A stretch of DNA of 49,528 bases from Rhodovulum robiginosum (GCF_003944755.1 NZ_RWGU01000034.1:1-49528); one strand, 5' to 3'; positions 34,097 to 42,647 are shown, counted from the stretch's first letter. Numbers and translations are program-made. The notes: generated by a model from the sequence alone, not told the origin.

Positions 34097-35035
34097 TCAT
34101 ACCACATATCCGAACCGGCCCAGATCGACTCCGATTCGTTGCGCAAGCTCCCGGTTCGAGGCCGCATATTCGTCGCCGATCTCTCGGCGGATCATGTCCA
34201 TCCGCGCCGCACGCATCCGGCGTTTCAGGACAGCCGGGGTCAGCCGGTCGATGCGCGCGGCCATCGCATTGGCACCCAACCGCCCGCCCGGACGCTGCCA
34301 GCGCGAATCCTGGCTGTTGAACCGGTTGAGATGGCGCAAGGCCCCGTAGGCCAGGTCGGACCAGGCAGGGTTGGCGACGCTGTCTCGCGCCTGCTTTCGA
34401 AGCGGCGGCAGAGACGTGCCCAATCGGGCGTTCAACCGCTCTGTAAAGGCATCGGGATCGGCGAAAAACCATTCCGATGGCGCCACCATGACCCGCTCGC
34501 GCGGGAAGACCTCCTCGTACAAGTTCAGCAACCGCGCATAGTCGTAAAACGCCCGGTTCAGCACCGGCTGAAAGGATGAATCGGGCGGCGGGCGCTGCAG
34601 GAACTCCGAAAGGCTGCTCGTATAGCCGAAACGCAGGTATTGGCCGTACATGGAATAGATGATCGCCGCCTGTTCCCGCAGGGTGATCAGAATATGGGCT
34701 TCGGGAAAGGTCTTGGCGATCCGCGCGGCCGTGACCTCGCGCATGTGCCTGGCATGAAACGGCCGGCCGCCCAGGTTTTCGCCGGACACCAGTATCGCCT
34801 GGCGCCCCTCGATCTTCGGCGCCCACCAGTCGCAGAACGCGGCCCGCGTCCGGTCGGGCGAGAATTCCTGCTCATCGGGCACAAGGAACTGCCGGTAGAT
34901 GAAACCGATATCGCCGCAGAACGCGAGATCGCGTTGATACCTTGGCCCGGACAGTTGCCCCTGCAGCCATGTCGTGCCTGTCTTGTGCAGTCCCACATGG
35001 ATGACAAGCGGCCTCTCAAGCGTACGATCGGCCAT
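34097..35035 (-). CDS. Sulfotransferase (5 of 8), paralogue of 35349-36284
   Basis: This 312-residue protein opens RPLVIHVGLHKTGTTWLQGQL, a clear HKTGTT PAPS loop. It continues ILVSGENLGGRPFHARHM, then AHILITLREQAAIIYSMYGQYLR (3'-phosphate motif), and ends EYAASNRELAQRIGVDLGRFGYVV. The same plan, including the DSNR...GYV ending, is found in the divergent neighbour at 35349-36284, so the pair arose by duplication. It lies beside xrtD and repA rather than in a glycosyltransferase operon. A saccharide acceptor is likely but not shown. Confidence 0.88.
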   Translation of the reverse strand: MADRTLERPLVIHVGLHKTGTTWLQGQLSGPRYQRDLAFCGDIGFIYRQFLVPDEQEFSPDRTRAAFCDWWAPKIEGRQAILVSGENLGGRPFHARHMREVTAARIAKTFPEAHILITLREQAAIIYSMYGQYLRFGYTSSLSEFLQRPPPDSSFQPVLNRAFYDYARLLNLYEEVFPRERVMVAPSEWFFADPDAFTERLNARLGTSLPPLRKQARDSVANPAWSDLAYGALRHLNRFNSQDSRWQRPGGRLGANAMAARIDRLTPAVLKRRMRAARMDMIRREIGDEYAASNRELAQRIGVDLGRFGYVV

Positions 35036-35348
35036 GCGCCGGGCCCCTCATCTGCCTCTGCCACGATCCTGGTCCGTCCGTTCCATCGGCACGGCCATAA
35101 AGGCCGTGTTTGCAATGGCATCCCGATCCGGAGCGGGCGGGGCCGGGCAGATCCTGCCTGTAAAGCGTGGTCAAATCTCGGCCCCTCTATGGCACATTCC
35201 CGCACCGCCGCGAACCCCGCCCCCGACCGCGCCGCGCCGCAAAGACGGCGCGACAAGACCATGCAAAAGCCCAGGAGAATCGCATAAGACGGCGCTGGAG
35301 ACAGTTGCGGCATGGCCAGGACCGGCCCTTCGCAAATCGAAAGACGGA
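35036..35348. promoter_or_regulatory. 313-bp divergent region between two paralogous sulfotransferase genes
   Basis: There is no gene here. A perfect stem-loop, CACGGCC-ATAAA-GGCCGTG (35090-35108), lies about 55 bp upstream of the minus-strand gene and is followed by TTTG on the plus strand. It resembles a short terminator or an operator dyad. Promoters for both genes must lie here, but none is clear enough to place. Confidence 0.4.
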
Positions 35349-36284
35349 ATGGACATGGCCAGCCGGGCGGCGCCCCTCATCCATATCGGCTATCACAAGA
35401 CCGGAACCAGCTTCCTGCAGGCCGCGGTCTTCACCGACGCGGACCGCTACTGCCTGCCCTGGGGCCGCCAGGCCGGGCAGGCCGTGGAATGGTTCGTGCT
35501 GGCCCATCCGCAGCGGTTTTCCGGCGCCGCGGTGCGCGCGGCCTTCGACCGTGCCGCCGGCGATTGCGGGGCGCGGGTGCCGGTGATCTCGCACGAGGCG
35601 CTGTCGGGCCACCCGAACAACGGGGTCTATTACCTCGACCGCGTCGTGGGGCGGCTGGCCGAGACCTTTCCCGACGCGCGCATCATGATCGGCACGCGCG
35701 AACAAAAGGCGCTGCTGGTGTCGCTTTATTACCAGTATGTCCGCCGCGGCGGCACCCTGGGCATCGACGCCTTCCTGCCCCCCGAGGCGCCGCGGCCGGC
35801 CTTTCGCCCGCGGGTGCGGCTGGACCATTTCGAATACGATCTCACGCTCGAGGCCTATGCCACCCGGTTTGCGCGGGAAAACCTGCTGGTGATGCCGATG
35901 GAACTGCTGCAGCGCGATCCCGATGCCTATATCGCCCGGCTCTGCGGCTTCCTGGGCATCGACCCGCCCGCGGCCGCGCCGGCGCAAAAGGTCAATGCCA
36001 GCAGCCCCGACACGGTGATGCGTCTGGAACGCGTGCTGAACCGCTATCTGCCGCCGCCCAGCCCGCGCCCCGCGGACTACGCCGACTTTCCGCTGCCGTT
36101 CCGCATCCGAACGCGGCTTTTGCGGCTACTCGGGCAAAGCGGCCCGGTCCGCCGGTCGGGCAGCGCCGAGCGGGCCCGCATCAAGGCCCATGTCGCGGCG
36201 GTGGTGGGCGATCACTTCGCGGACTCGAACCGGCGGCTCGACGCGCTGGTGGATCTCGACATGCGCGCCCTGGGCTATGTCTGA
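35349..36284 (+). CDS. Sulfotransferase (6 of 8), paralogue of 34097-35035
   Basis: This 311-residue protein has APLIHIGYHKTGTSFLQAAV (PAPS loop), VPVISHEALSGHPNNGVYY, ARIMIGTREQKALLVSLYYQYV (3'-phosphate motif) and an end HFADSNRRLDALVDLDMRALGYV. The ordered motifs match the divergent neighbour closely, giving a paralogous pair. ATG 35349 is used; another ATG two codons later is possible. The 3' end overlaps the convergent repA gene by 10 nt. Its position next to the replication module suggests the pair may have been acquired as a unit. Confidence 0.88.
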   Translation: MDMASRAAPLIHIGYHKTGTSFLQAAVFTDADRYCLPWGRQAGQAVEWFVLAHPQRFSGAAVRAAFDRAAGDCGARVPVISHEALSGHPNNGVYYLDRVVGRLAETFPDARIMIGTREQKALLVSLYYQYVRRGGTLGIDAFLPPEAPRPAFRPRVRLDHFEYDLTLEAYATRFARENLLVMPMELLQRDPDAYIARLCGFLGIDPPAAAPAQKVNASSPDTVMRLERVLNRYLPPPSPRPADYADFPLPFRIRTRLLRLLGQSGPVRRSGSAERARIKAHVAAVVGDHFADSNRRLDALVDLDMRALGYV

Positions 36285-37303
36285 GCGCGGCCCCTGCCCT
36301 TGCCCCGGCCCCGCGCCCTGAGCCAGCCCAGAAACGCCCGGTCGGCCGAGCGCAGGTGCGGCCGGCCCGAGCGCGCCCAGTAGCCGCGCCATTCGGCCTC
36401 GAGCGCGTAGATATCGGCGCCCGGGGCCAGCGCGCGGGCCTCGTCCAGCGTCTCGGGGGCCAGCGGCGGCGCCTCGGGCGCATCCAGCACCGCGGCGCGG
36501 GGGGTGACGCGGATGATGTCGCCCGGCTCTTCCTCCAGCCGGTAATCGGGCAGGGTGTCGGCGCGGATGATCTCGCGCAGCATGGCGCGGAACACGCGCC
36601 GGGGACTGGCCGAGCCGGATTTCTTGCACAAGGTCTCGACCGAGACGCGCCATTCGGGCTGGCGCCCGCAATGCTTGCGCGCCAGTTCGTAGAGCCGGCG
36701 CTCAAGCGGCTTTCTGAGGCTGAAATAGTCTCGAGAGAGCGTGAGCACCGACCGCGACAGCACCGCCTGGTAGAGCCAGTCCGAAAGCGTCACCGAGACG
36801 CTGACCATGCGCCCCGCGCGGGTGCGGCGGACGATCTCCCAGGCCTCGATCAGGCCGAAGCCGCTGGTCGTCTCGGTATCGCCGGTCACGATGTTGGTGG
36901 TGATCCGGGTCCCCGCCAGCCGCTCGAAGGCGTCGCGCAGCCGGCGGTAGCCGTCGCCCGAGGTCTCGCGCCCGGTCGCGGTCAAGAGGTCGTGGGCGGT
37001 CAGCGTCAGCCGGCGCGAGGTGGGCCGCCCGGCATTGAGCGCGGCCACCAGCTGGGAGATGCAGAAGATCAGGATATCGGCGTCGAAGATCGTCGCCCGG
37101 CCCTTGACCGAGGGGGTGACGGTGACCTCGACGCCGTTATGGGCATAGTCCAGCACCCGCCGGTCGGGCCGGGTCGAGAGCGAGAAGATCGGGTGTTCCA
37201 TCGAGGCGATGTCGTGCTTGGGCATCGCCGCGAGGATGTCGCAGACGAAGAAATCGCGGATCGCGGCCGGGCGCGCGCCCCCTGCCCCGCTCACCGGAAA
37301 CAC
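36275..37303 (-). CDS. repA: Plasmid replication initiator RepA (RPA family)
   Basis: This protein of about 342 residues opens with the conserved RDFFVCDILAAMPKHDIASMEHP and FSLSTRPDRRVLDYAHNG. VTPSVKGRATIFDADILIFC, LTAHDLLTATGRETSGDGYR, a winged-helix region RLRDAFERLAGTRITTN and YFSLRKPLERRLYELARKHC follow. This is the replication initiator A family that defines Rhodobacterales RepA-type plasmids. The start is probably GTG 37303 because the RDFFVCDI segment is conserved; ATG 37225 would remove it. It is divergent from parAB, as usual for these replicons. Three 22-bp iterons lie 150-216 bp upstream and are its likely binding sites. Confidence 0.93.
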   Translation of the reverse strand: MFPVSGAGGARPAAIRDFFVCDILAAMPKHDIASMEHPIFSLSTRPDRRVLDYAHNGVEVTVTPSVKGRATIFDADILIFCISQLVAALNAGRPTSRRLTLTAHDLLTATGRETSGDGYRRLRDAFERLAGTRITTNIVTGDTETTSGFGLIEAWEIVRRTRAGRMVSVSVTLSDWLYQAVLSRSVLTLSRDYFSLRKPLERRLYELARKHCGRQPEWRVSVETLCKKSGSASPRRVFRAMLREIIRADTLPDYRLEEEPGDIIRVTPRAAVLDAPEAPPLAPETLDEARALAPGADIYALEAEWRGYWARSGRPHLRSADRAFLGWLRARGRGKGRGRAQT

Positions 37304-37453
37304 TCCCGTGGCTTTGCCATCTGCCTGTCCTGTCCGCTCGTCCCGGTCTTTTTGCCGGATGTCTCTGCCCGGCCGGGACTGCCGCCCGGCTTCGTCGTTT
37401 CATTGACACCCACGCTAGGCGAGCCGGTGCGCCCGGTCCAGCCCCCGCTTCGG

Positions 37454-37519
37454 GGGATCGGAGTCGGTCCGACGTGGGATCGGAGTCGCCTCATCGTGGG
37501 ATGAGAGTCGCCCCCTTTT
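37454..37519 (+). repeat. Three 22-bp iterons
   Basis: Copies start at exactly 22-bp steps (37454, 37476, 37498). Each begins GGGAT and contains GAGTCG: GGGATCGGAGTCG in copies 1 and 2, GGGATGAGAGTCG in copy 3. A helical-turn-compatible 22-bp period upstream of repA is the classic layout of RepA-binding iterons. Copy 1 overlaps the right arm of a GC hairpin. Confidence 0.8.
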
Positions 37520-37712
37520 CGGCACGTGCCCAGAACATCCTGTTTTCAGGCGCATTTTTCAGGGGTTTTCAAAATCAGGCCGCTCTGTAACTATCAAATA
37601 ACATAAAAAATAACGGGCAGGTTTTTTCAACAACGCCTCGACCCCCCGCCCGGACAAGGGCGACACCCCCCGGAATTGCTGAGAAAAGCTGAGGGATGTA
37701 TCGAAAAATCTT

Positions 37713-37758
37713 GCATGTTACGCCTTTTGGGGTACCCTGAAGAAAACATGTAACATGC
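37713..37758. promoter_or_regulatory. 9-bp inverted repeat flanking the likely parA promoter
   Basis: GCATGTTAC (37713-37721) and GTAACATGC (37750-37758) are exact reverse complements 28 bp apart. The right arm ends 8 bp before the parA ATG (37767), and the left arm overlaps a weak TTGCAT -35-like sequence at 37712-37717. Autorepression by ParA or ParB through such arms is typical of partition operons; a centromere role is also possible. Confidence 0.55.
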
Positions 37759-37766
37759 GAGGCGCC

Positions 37767-39158
37767 ATGAGCAGTGACAGCCCGCCCCCCTATTTCAATC
37801 TTTCCCCGGACAGGGCGCTGGCCGCGCTCTCCGAGCCCGAGGGCACCGAGGGGTTTGCCACCATCGCCCAGGCCTGCCGCGCGGGGCGCGACGACCTCGC
37901 CGGGCGGGGGCTGTCGGAGGGTGGCGCGCGCAAGCTGCGCCTCTTTTCGACATGGGAGATCACCAAGTACCTGATCCCGGTCGCGCCCGCGCATTTCCGC
38001 CGGGTGCTGCGGCAGAACCCCGACCTGCCCCAGGGCCGCACCGAGACCGAGGGCGGCGCGAAATGGTTCACCTTCGAGGAGGTGCTGCGCCTGCGCGCGC
38101 ATTTCGCCGCCGAAGGGTCCAAGGCCAAGAACTACCTGCCCTACCGCCCCGAGGGGCTGCCCGCCAAGATCGTCGCGGTGGCCAATTTCAAGGGCGGCGT
38201 CGGCAAGACCTCGACCTGCGCGCACCTGGCGATGTCGGCCGCGCTCGACGGCTACAAGGTGCTGATGGTCGATCTCGACAGCCAGGGCTCGATGACGTCG
38301 ATCTTCGGCGGCAGGATCGAGGATGAATGGTCCACGGTTTTCCCACTGCTCGCGCGCCACTACGCCACCCACCTGCGGGGCGAGAACCAGCGCCGGCTCG
38401 ACCGGGGCGAGGCCCCCCTGCCCCTCGACGAGCCCCTCTCCGAGGCGCTGGGGATCGCCGCGGGGGACGTGATCCGCCCCACCCACTGGCCCAATATCGA
38501 CCTGATCGGGGCGCAGCTGAACCTCTACTGGGCCGAGTTCCAGATCCCCGTCTGGCGCATGCAGTCGCGCGGCTGGAAGCTGTGGGACGCGCTCGGCGAC
38601 GCGCTGGAGGCCGACGGGGTGCTGGACGGCTATGACCTGATCTTTCTCGATACGCCCCCGGCGCTGGGATACCTCACGATCAACGGGCTGGCGGCGGCCG
38701 ATATCCTGCTGGTGCCGCTGGGCGCCAGTTTCCTGGAGTTCGATTCCACCGGGCGCTTTTTCGACATGCTGCATTCGACCTTTTCCTCGATCGAGGAGAG
38801 CGAGAACATCGCCGCCCGCGCGCTGGGGCGCGAAGAGCTGGTCTTCGAATGGGACGCGGTGCGCGCGCTGATCACCCGCTACGACGGCGCCCAGCAGGCC
38901 GAGATGGCCGCGCTGATCCAGGCCTATATGGGCCAGCGGCTGTCGCCCCACCGGCAGGATTTCACCGCGCTGATCGGCCAGGCCGGCGAAAGCGTGAACG
39001 GCATCTACGAGGCCGATTACCGCGATTTCAACCGCGACACCTATGCCCGCGGGCGGGCGACCTTCGACCAGACCTATGCCGCCTTCAAGGAACTGCTGAT
39101 CGGCATCTGGCGCCGCGACGAGCAGGCCGCGAAACGGGCCGCGGAGAGCGCGGCATGA
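37767..39158 (+). CDS. parA: Plasmid partition ATPase ParA
   Basis: This 463-residue protein has an N-terminal DNA-binding extension (residues 1-130, with LFSTWEITKYLIPVAPAHFRRVL as HTH-like region). The deviant Walker A is FKGGVGKTST (141-150), Walker A' is VLMVDLDSQGSMT, and Walker B is YDLIFLDTPPALGY. The long N-terminus marks type Ia-like / RepABC-RepA-like partition ATPases that also repress their operon. ATG 37767 with a GAGG site 4 nt away is preferred over ATG 37755. It is followed by a parS-like dyad and parB. Confidence 0.95.
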   Translation: MSSDSPPPYFNLSPDRALAALSEPEGTEGFATIAQACRAGRDDLAGRGLSEGGARKLRLFSTWEITKYLIPVAPAHFRRVLRQNPDLPQGRTETEGGAKWFTFEEVLRLRAHFAAEGSKAKNYLPYRPEGLPAKIVAVANFKGGVGKTSTCAHLAMSAALDGYKVLMVDLDSQGSMTSIFGGRIEDEWSTVFPLLARHYATHLRGENQRRLDRGEAPLPLDEPLSEALGIAAGDVIRPTHWPNIDLIGAQLNLYWAEFQIPVWRMQSRGWKLWDALGDALEADGVLDGYDLIFLDTPPALGYLTINGLAAADILLVPLGASFLEFDSTGRFFDMLHSTFSSIEESENIAARALGREELVFEWDAVRALITRYDGAQQAEMAALIQAYMGQRLSPHRQDFTALIGQAGESVNGIYEADYRDFNRDTYARGRATFDQTYAAFKELLIGIWRRDEQAAKRAAESAA

Positions 39159-39227
39159 GCGTCGCGGCGGCGTTTTCCGGAGATGCGGAGAAAAAAAGTT
39201 TTATTTTCAATGCCTTAAATGCCGCGC

Positions 39228-39243
39228 GTTTCGCGTGCGAAAC
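39228..39243. other. parS-like centromere palindrome between parA and parB
   Basis: The 16-bp site GTTTCGCGTGCGAAAC is a palindrome with 7-bp arms around GT. It resembles both the chromosomal parS core (GTTTCACGTGAAAC) and the GTT-N8/10-AAC palindromes of alphaproteobacterial repABC plasmids. It lies 33 bp before the parB ATG, next to an AT-rich run (39190-39220). No second copy was noticed elsewhere in the window. Confidence 0.7.
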
Positions 39244-39275
39244 AGGGCGGGACAAGACCGGAGGGGGAGGGGCCC

Positions 39276-40322
39276 ATGGCCAAGCGTAAGAGACTGACCC
39301 CGGCGCGCAACCTTGCCACCGCGCCCTCGCCCGAGCCCGCCGCCGACGCGGCGGCGCGGCCGATCCTGCCGGGGGCCGGGCGGGGCGCTGCGCCCATCGC
39401 CCGCGTCGCCGGCGAAAGCGCCAGCGAGGCGGCGCTGCGCGACCTGGCCGAGGATGTGCGCCGCGCCCGCGACGAGGGGCGCATGGTGCAGGCGCTGCCG
39501 CTCGAGGCGGTCGACGCGGGCTATCTGGTGCGCGACCGGATCCTGGCCGACGATGCCGAGCTGGAGGTGCTGATCGACAGCCTCCGCGACCGCGGCCAGC
39601 AGACCCCGATCGAGGTGGTCGACCTGGGCGCGGGGCGGTTCGGGCTGATCTCGGGCTGGCGGCGGCTGACGGCGCTGCGCCGCCTGGCCGCGGAGGATGC
39701 CGCGCGCTTCGGCACGGTCAAGGCGCTGCTGCGCCGCCCCGAGACCGCCGCCGAGGCCTACCGTGCCATGGTCGAGGAAAACGAGATCCGGGTCGGGCTG
39801 AGCTATTACGAGCGCGCCCGGATCGTCGCCCGCGCGGCGGGGCAGGGGGTCTACCCCGATGTCCAGGCGGCGCTCTCTGGGCTCTTCGCCGCGGCCAGCC
39901 GGGCGAAACGGTCCAAGATCGGCAGCTTTCTGAAAATCCACGACGCGCTCGACGACCGGCTGCGCTTTGCCGCGGCGATCCCCGAACGGCTGGGGCTTGC
40001 GCTGTCGCGCGCGCTCGAGGCGGATGCCGAGTTGGCGCCGCGGCTGCGCGAACGCCTGCGCAAGGGCGCGCCGGCCGATGCCGCCGCCGAGCTGGCGCTT
40101 CTGGAGCGGGCGCTGACGGGGCAGGGCAGGGGGGCGGCGGCCAAGGCGCCGGGGCAGGGCAGGGCGGCCCCGTCCGCGGACGGCAGGCCCGTCGAGGGCC
40201 CCGGCGGTATCCGGATGCAGGCCGCACCGGGGCGCATCACCCTGACCGGAGAGGGCGTCACGGAGGCGTTCAGGGCCGATCTTGCGGCCTGGCTGGCCGG
40301 GCGGGGCGGCGGTGCGGCGTGA
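39276..40322 (+). CDS. parB: Plasmid partition protein ParB
   Basis: This 348-residue protein has the ParB/RepB N-terminal nuclease-like domain (LEAVDAGYLVRDRILADD, IDSLRDRGQQTPIEVVDL, FGLISGWRRLTALRRL). The box-III-type motif MVEENEIRVGLSYYERARIV and a central HTH-containing region (KRSKIGSFLKIHDALDDRLR) follow. An Ala/Gly/Pro-rich linker leads to a C-terminal dimerisation segment. A strong GGAGGGGGAGG site precedes ATG 39276. It should load on the parS-like site 33 bp upstream and cooperate with ParA. Confidence 0.93.
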   Translation: MAKRKRLTPARNLATAPSPEPAADAAARPILPGAGRGAAPIARVAGESASEAALRDLAEDVRRARDEGRMVQALPLEAVDAGYLVRDRILADDAELEVLIDSLRDRGQQTPIEVVDLGAGRFGLISGWRRLTALRRLAAEDAARFGTVKALLRRPETAAEAYRAMVEENEIRVGLSYYERARIVARAAGQGVYPDVQAALSGLFAAASRAKRSKIGSFLKIHDALDDRLRFAAAIPERLGLALSRALEADAELAPRLRERLRKGAPADAAAELALLERALTGQGRGAAAKAPGQGRAAPSADGRPVEGPGGIRMQAAPGRITLTGEGVTEAFRADLAAWLAGRGGGAA

Positions 40323-40405
40323 CGGCCGGCCCGGAGGACTGGACAGGACCGGAGGCCGTTGCCGCCATTGCGCCAAAGCCGGCAGACCGGGAAGGCGATG
40401 AGGCC

Positions 40406-41611
40406 ATGACCGACCAGTCCCCCGCAGTGGCGCCGGCGATCCGCGGCCGCAGGTTGCTGATTTTCCAGAATGGCGATTACGGCGCTGCCTTCCGGCGGCT
40501 GCGCGACGGCGGCGAAGAGACCTACCGCGACCAGCGCCGGTCGGTCGAGTTCGTCGCCCGCCTGTCGCACGAGATGCCGGTGGTTGTCGTGGCGATGTGC
40601 GACCGGCCGCACCGCGAAGAGCTGGCGCCGGGGCTGACATCGATCGGCATTCCGCCCGGGGCGGGCCACGACCCGGCGAAGATCCTGCCGCTGCTCGACG
40701 AGATCGCCCCCGAGGTGCTGATCTGCCGCTCGCCGAACCGGTTCGTGCTGGGCTGGGCGCGGCGCCGCGGCCTGCCGGTGCTGCCGGTCTTTGCCGATAT
40801 CTTTGCCAATGACGGCCTGCGGCAGGCCTGGCGAAACCTGCGGCTGCGCGCCCAGCTGGGCGGGGCAGGGACGGTCTGCGTGGCCAATCACAGCCTCAAC
40901 GCCTCGCGGTCGGTGGGGCGTGCGCTGCTCTACCCGGCCGGGCGGATCGTGCCCTGGGACTGGTCGCGCCTGCCCACCGAGCCCGATCCCAAATCCGCGC
41001 CCGACGGGCCCTGGCGGGCCTTCTTCGCCGGGGCGATATCGGATGCCAAGGGCGTCGGCGACTGCCTGGAGGCCGTGGCCCTGCTGAAGGCGCGCGGGCT
41101 CTGGCTGGGTTTCGACCTGGCGGGGGGGCGCGACCTGGCCCCCTGGCAGGCCCGGGCCGCGCGGCTGGGCATCGACGACCGGGTGCGCTTTCTGGGCATG
41201 CTGCCCCATGCCGAGGTACGCGCGCGGATGCGGGCGGCCGACCTGGTCGTCGTGCCCTCGCGCCACGATTACGCCGAGGGTCTGCCGAACACGATCTACG
41301 AGGCGCTGGCCTCGCGCTCGCCGCTGGTGATCTCGGATCATCCGGCCTTTGCCGGGCGCCTGCGCGACGGCGCCGATTGCCTGGTGTTTCGCGCCGCGTC
41401 CCCCGATGCGCTCGCCGATCGCGTCGCGCACCTGATGCAGTCGCCCGATCTCTACCGGGCGCTGTCGGAACAGTCCGCCGCCGCCCATGAAAGGCTCTAT
41501 ATCGGCCTGGAATGGCTCGATCTCGTGTCGACCTTCCTGCGCGATCCGGGCAACGAAACCGGCTGGGTCGCACGGAACGCGCTGGCGCGCCTGACCGGCC
41601 GGGGGCGGTGA
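40406..41611 (+). CDS. Glycosyltransferase family 4/1
   Basis: This 401-residue GT-B enzyme has RRLLIFQNGDYGAAFRRLRDG and LICRSPNRFVLGWARRRGLP. RAFFAGAISDAKGVGDCLEA (donor-domain start), LGIDDRVRFLGMLPHAEVRARM and the EX7E-type segment PSRHDYAEGLPNTIYEALAS follow. ATG 40406 with GATGAGG ahead is preferred; a GTG overlapping the parB stop (40319) would add 29 residues without family features. It is the first gene of a plus-strand group (glycosyltransferase, sulfotransferase, acyltransferase) downstream of parB. Confidence 0.9.
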   Translation: MTDQSPAVAPAIRGRRLLIFQNGDYGAAFRRLRDGGEETYRDQRRSVEFVARLSHEMPVVVVAMCDRPHREELAPGLTSIGIPPGAGHDPAKILPLLDEIAPEVLICRSPNRFVLGWARRRGLPVLPVFADIFANDGLRQAWRNLRLRAQLGGAGTVCVANHSLNASRSVGRALLYPAGRIVPWDWSRLPTEPDPKSAPDGPWRAFFAGAISDAKGVGDCLEAVALLKARGLWLGFDLAGGRDLAPWQARAARLGIDDRVRFLGMLPHAEVRARMRAADLVVVPSRHDYAEGLPNTIYEALASRSPLVISDHPAFAGRLRDGADCLVFRAASPDALADRVAHLMQSPDLYRALSEQSAAAHERLYIGLEWLDLVSTFLRDPGNETGWVARNALARLTGRGR

Positions 41612-41755
41612 CGTCTTGCATTCCGGCGGGGGCGCCGCGATTGTTCGGCGCGACCCGTTGGCTGTATCGCGGAGGAGGCCGTCGTTGCCCTGCGCCCAGT
41701 TTCCTGCCCTATTCCGCCTGAACCGGGCCGCGGCGCGGCCGGTGGGCGGTGGATC

Positions 41756-42607
41756 ATGAGCGCGGGCGCGGATCCCGCGAAGCCCGATTTCGTGGTGCTC
41801 GGCGCGATGAAATGCGCCACCTCGACGGTTTGCAAGTATCTCGAGGAGCATCCGGAGGTCTACATGGCGCCGCGCTGCGAGCCCAACTATTTCAGCGATG
41901 ACGCGAATTACGCCAAGGGGCCGGAGTGGTATGCCCGGTTTTTCGCGCCGCGGCAGGGCGAGGCGATCTGCGGCGAGGGCTCGAACGACTATGCCGCCGG
42001 GGCGATGTACCCGCATTCGGCCGAACGGATGGCGCGCGATTTGCCCGAGGCCAGGCTGATCTTCATGGTGCGCCACCCGCTGCGGCGCATCGTGTCGGCC
42101 TGGGTGCAGAACCGGGTGGACATGGGCGATGCGGTGCCACCCACGCTGGAGGCGGCGGTGCGCGAGATGCCCGCGCGCTTCGTCGACCAGAGCCTTTACT
42201 GGAAAAACCTCTCGCGCTACCGCGCGCTTTATCCCGACGCGCAGATCTTCATCGGCTTCATGGAGGATCTCTCGCGCGATAGCGACGCGTTTTTCGGCCG
42301 GCTTTGTGCCTTTCTTGGGGTGGAACCGTACAGCGTCGACGCAGGTTTGCATGTCAATCCGAGCGCGGGCAAACGCGTGCCCGCGGGGCTTTATACCCGG
42401 CTGAACAGCGCCGGCCCGGTGCGTCTGGCCAAGCAGGTGCTGCCCAAGGGGGTGACCCGGGCGGTCAAGGATCGCCTGCTCAGCCGGCCGGCCGCGGAGA
42501 TGCGGCTGCCGCCCGAGATCGAGGCCGAACTGGCCGAAGAGCTGCGCCCGGATGCACAGGCGCTGCTGGCCCATTGCGGCAAACCCGGAGATTTCTGGGC
42601 GCTCTGA
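41756..42607 (+). CDS. Sulfotransferase (7 of 8)
   Basis: This 283-residue protein has FVVLGAMKCATSTVCKYLEEH (PAPS loop), CEPNYFSDDANYAKGPEWYAR and CGEGSNDYAAGAMYPHSAERM. ARLIFMVRHPLRRIVSAWVQN is the 3'-phosphate motif. The order and wording of motifs parallel the protein of 17760-18602 (GAMKCGTST, EPNFFSDDAVFARGPGWYE), so the two are close relatives placed in different operons. It is 144 nt downstream of the GT4 gene. A saccharide acceptor is probable. Confidence 0.9.
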   Translation: MSAGADPAKPDFVVLGAMKCATSTVCKYLEEHPEVYMAPRCEPNYFSDDANYAKGPEWYARFFAPRQGEAICGEGSNDYAAGAMYPHSAERMARDLPEARLIFMVRHPLRRIVSAWVQNRVDMGDAVPPTLEAAVREMPARFVDQSLYWKNLSRYRALYPDAQIFIGFMEDLSRDSDAFFGRLCAFLGVEPYSVDAGLHVNPSAGKRVPAGLYTRLNSAGPVRLAKQVLPKGVTRAVKDRLLSRPAAEMRLPPEIEAELAEELRPDAQALLAHCGKPGDFWAL

Positions 42608-42618
42608 ATCGCTCTGCG

Positions 42619-42647
42619 TTGCCGCGATGCAGCAAGCGGTGTAAAGT
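42619..42647 (+). promoter_or_regulatory. Candidate promoter for the acyltransferase gene
   Basis: TTGCCG (42619-42624) and TAAAGT (42642-42647) are separated by exactly 17 bp in the 77-bp gap before the acyltransferase gene. Each matches the sigma-70 consensus at 4 of 6 positions. The leader would be about 30 nt. Confidence 0.45.

Larger units (their letters stand above)
37304..37766. other. Probable origin and control region between repA and parA
   Basis: This 463-bp non-coding interval separates the divergent repA and parA genes. In order from repA it holds a GC hairpin CCCCCG-CTT-CGGGGG (37442-37456), three 22-bp iterons (37454-37519), and an AT-rich stretch (about 37540-37640) that could be the unwinding element. 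Last is a pair of 9-bp inverted arms around the parA start region (37713-37758). TTGACA at 37403-37408 has no matching -10. No consensus DnaA box was found inside. The arrangement is that of an iteron-controlled oriV. Confidence 0.75.

Noticed and set aside
37403-37431. TTGACA in the repA-parA interval as a promoter -35
   Set aside because: No -10-like hexamer at 16-18 bp on that strand.
39851-42574. 900-codon minus-strand open frame across parB, glycosyltransferase and sulfotransferase genes
   Set aside because: It spans three well-recognised plus-strand genes; typical antisense frame in GC-rich sequence.
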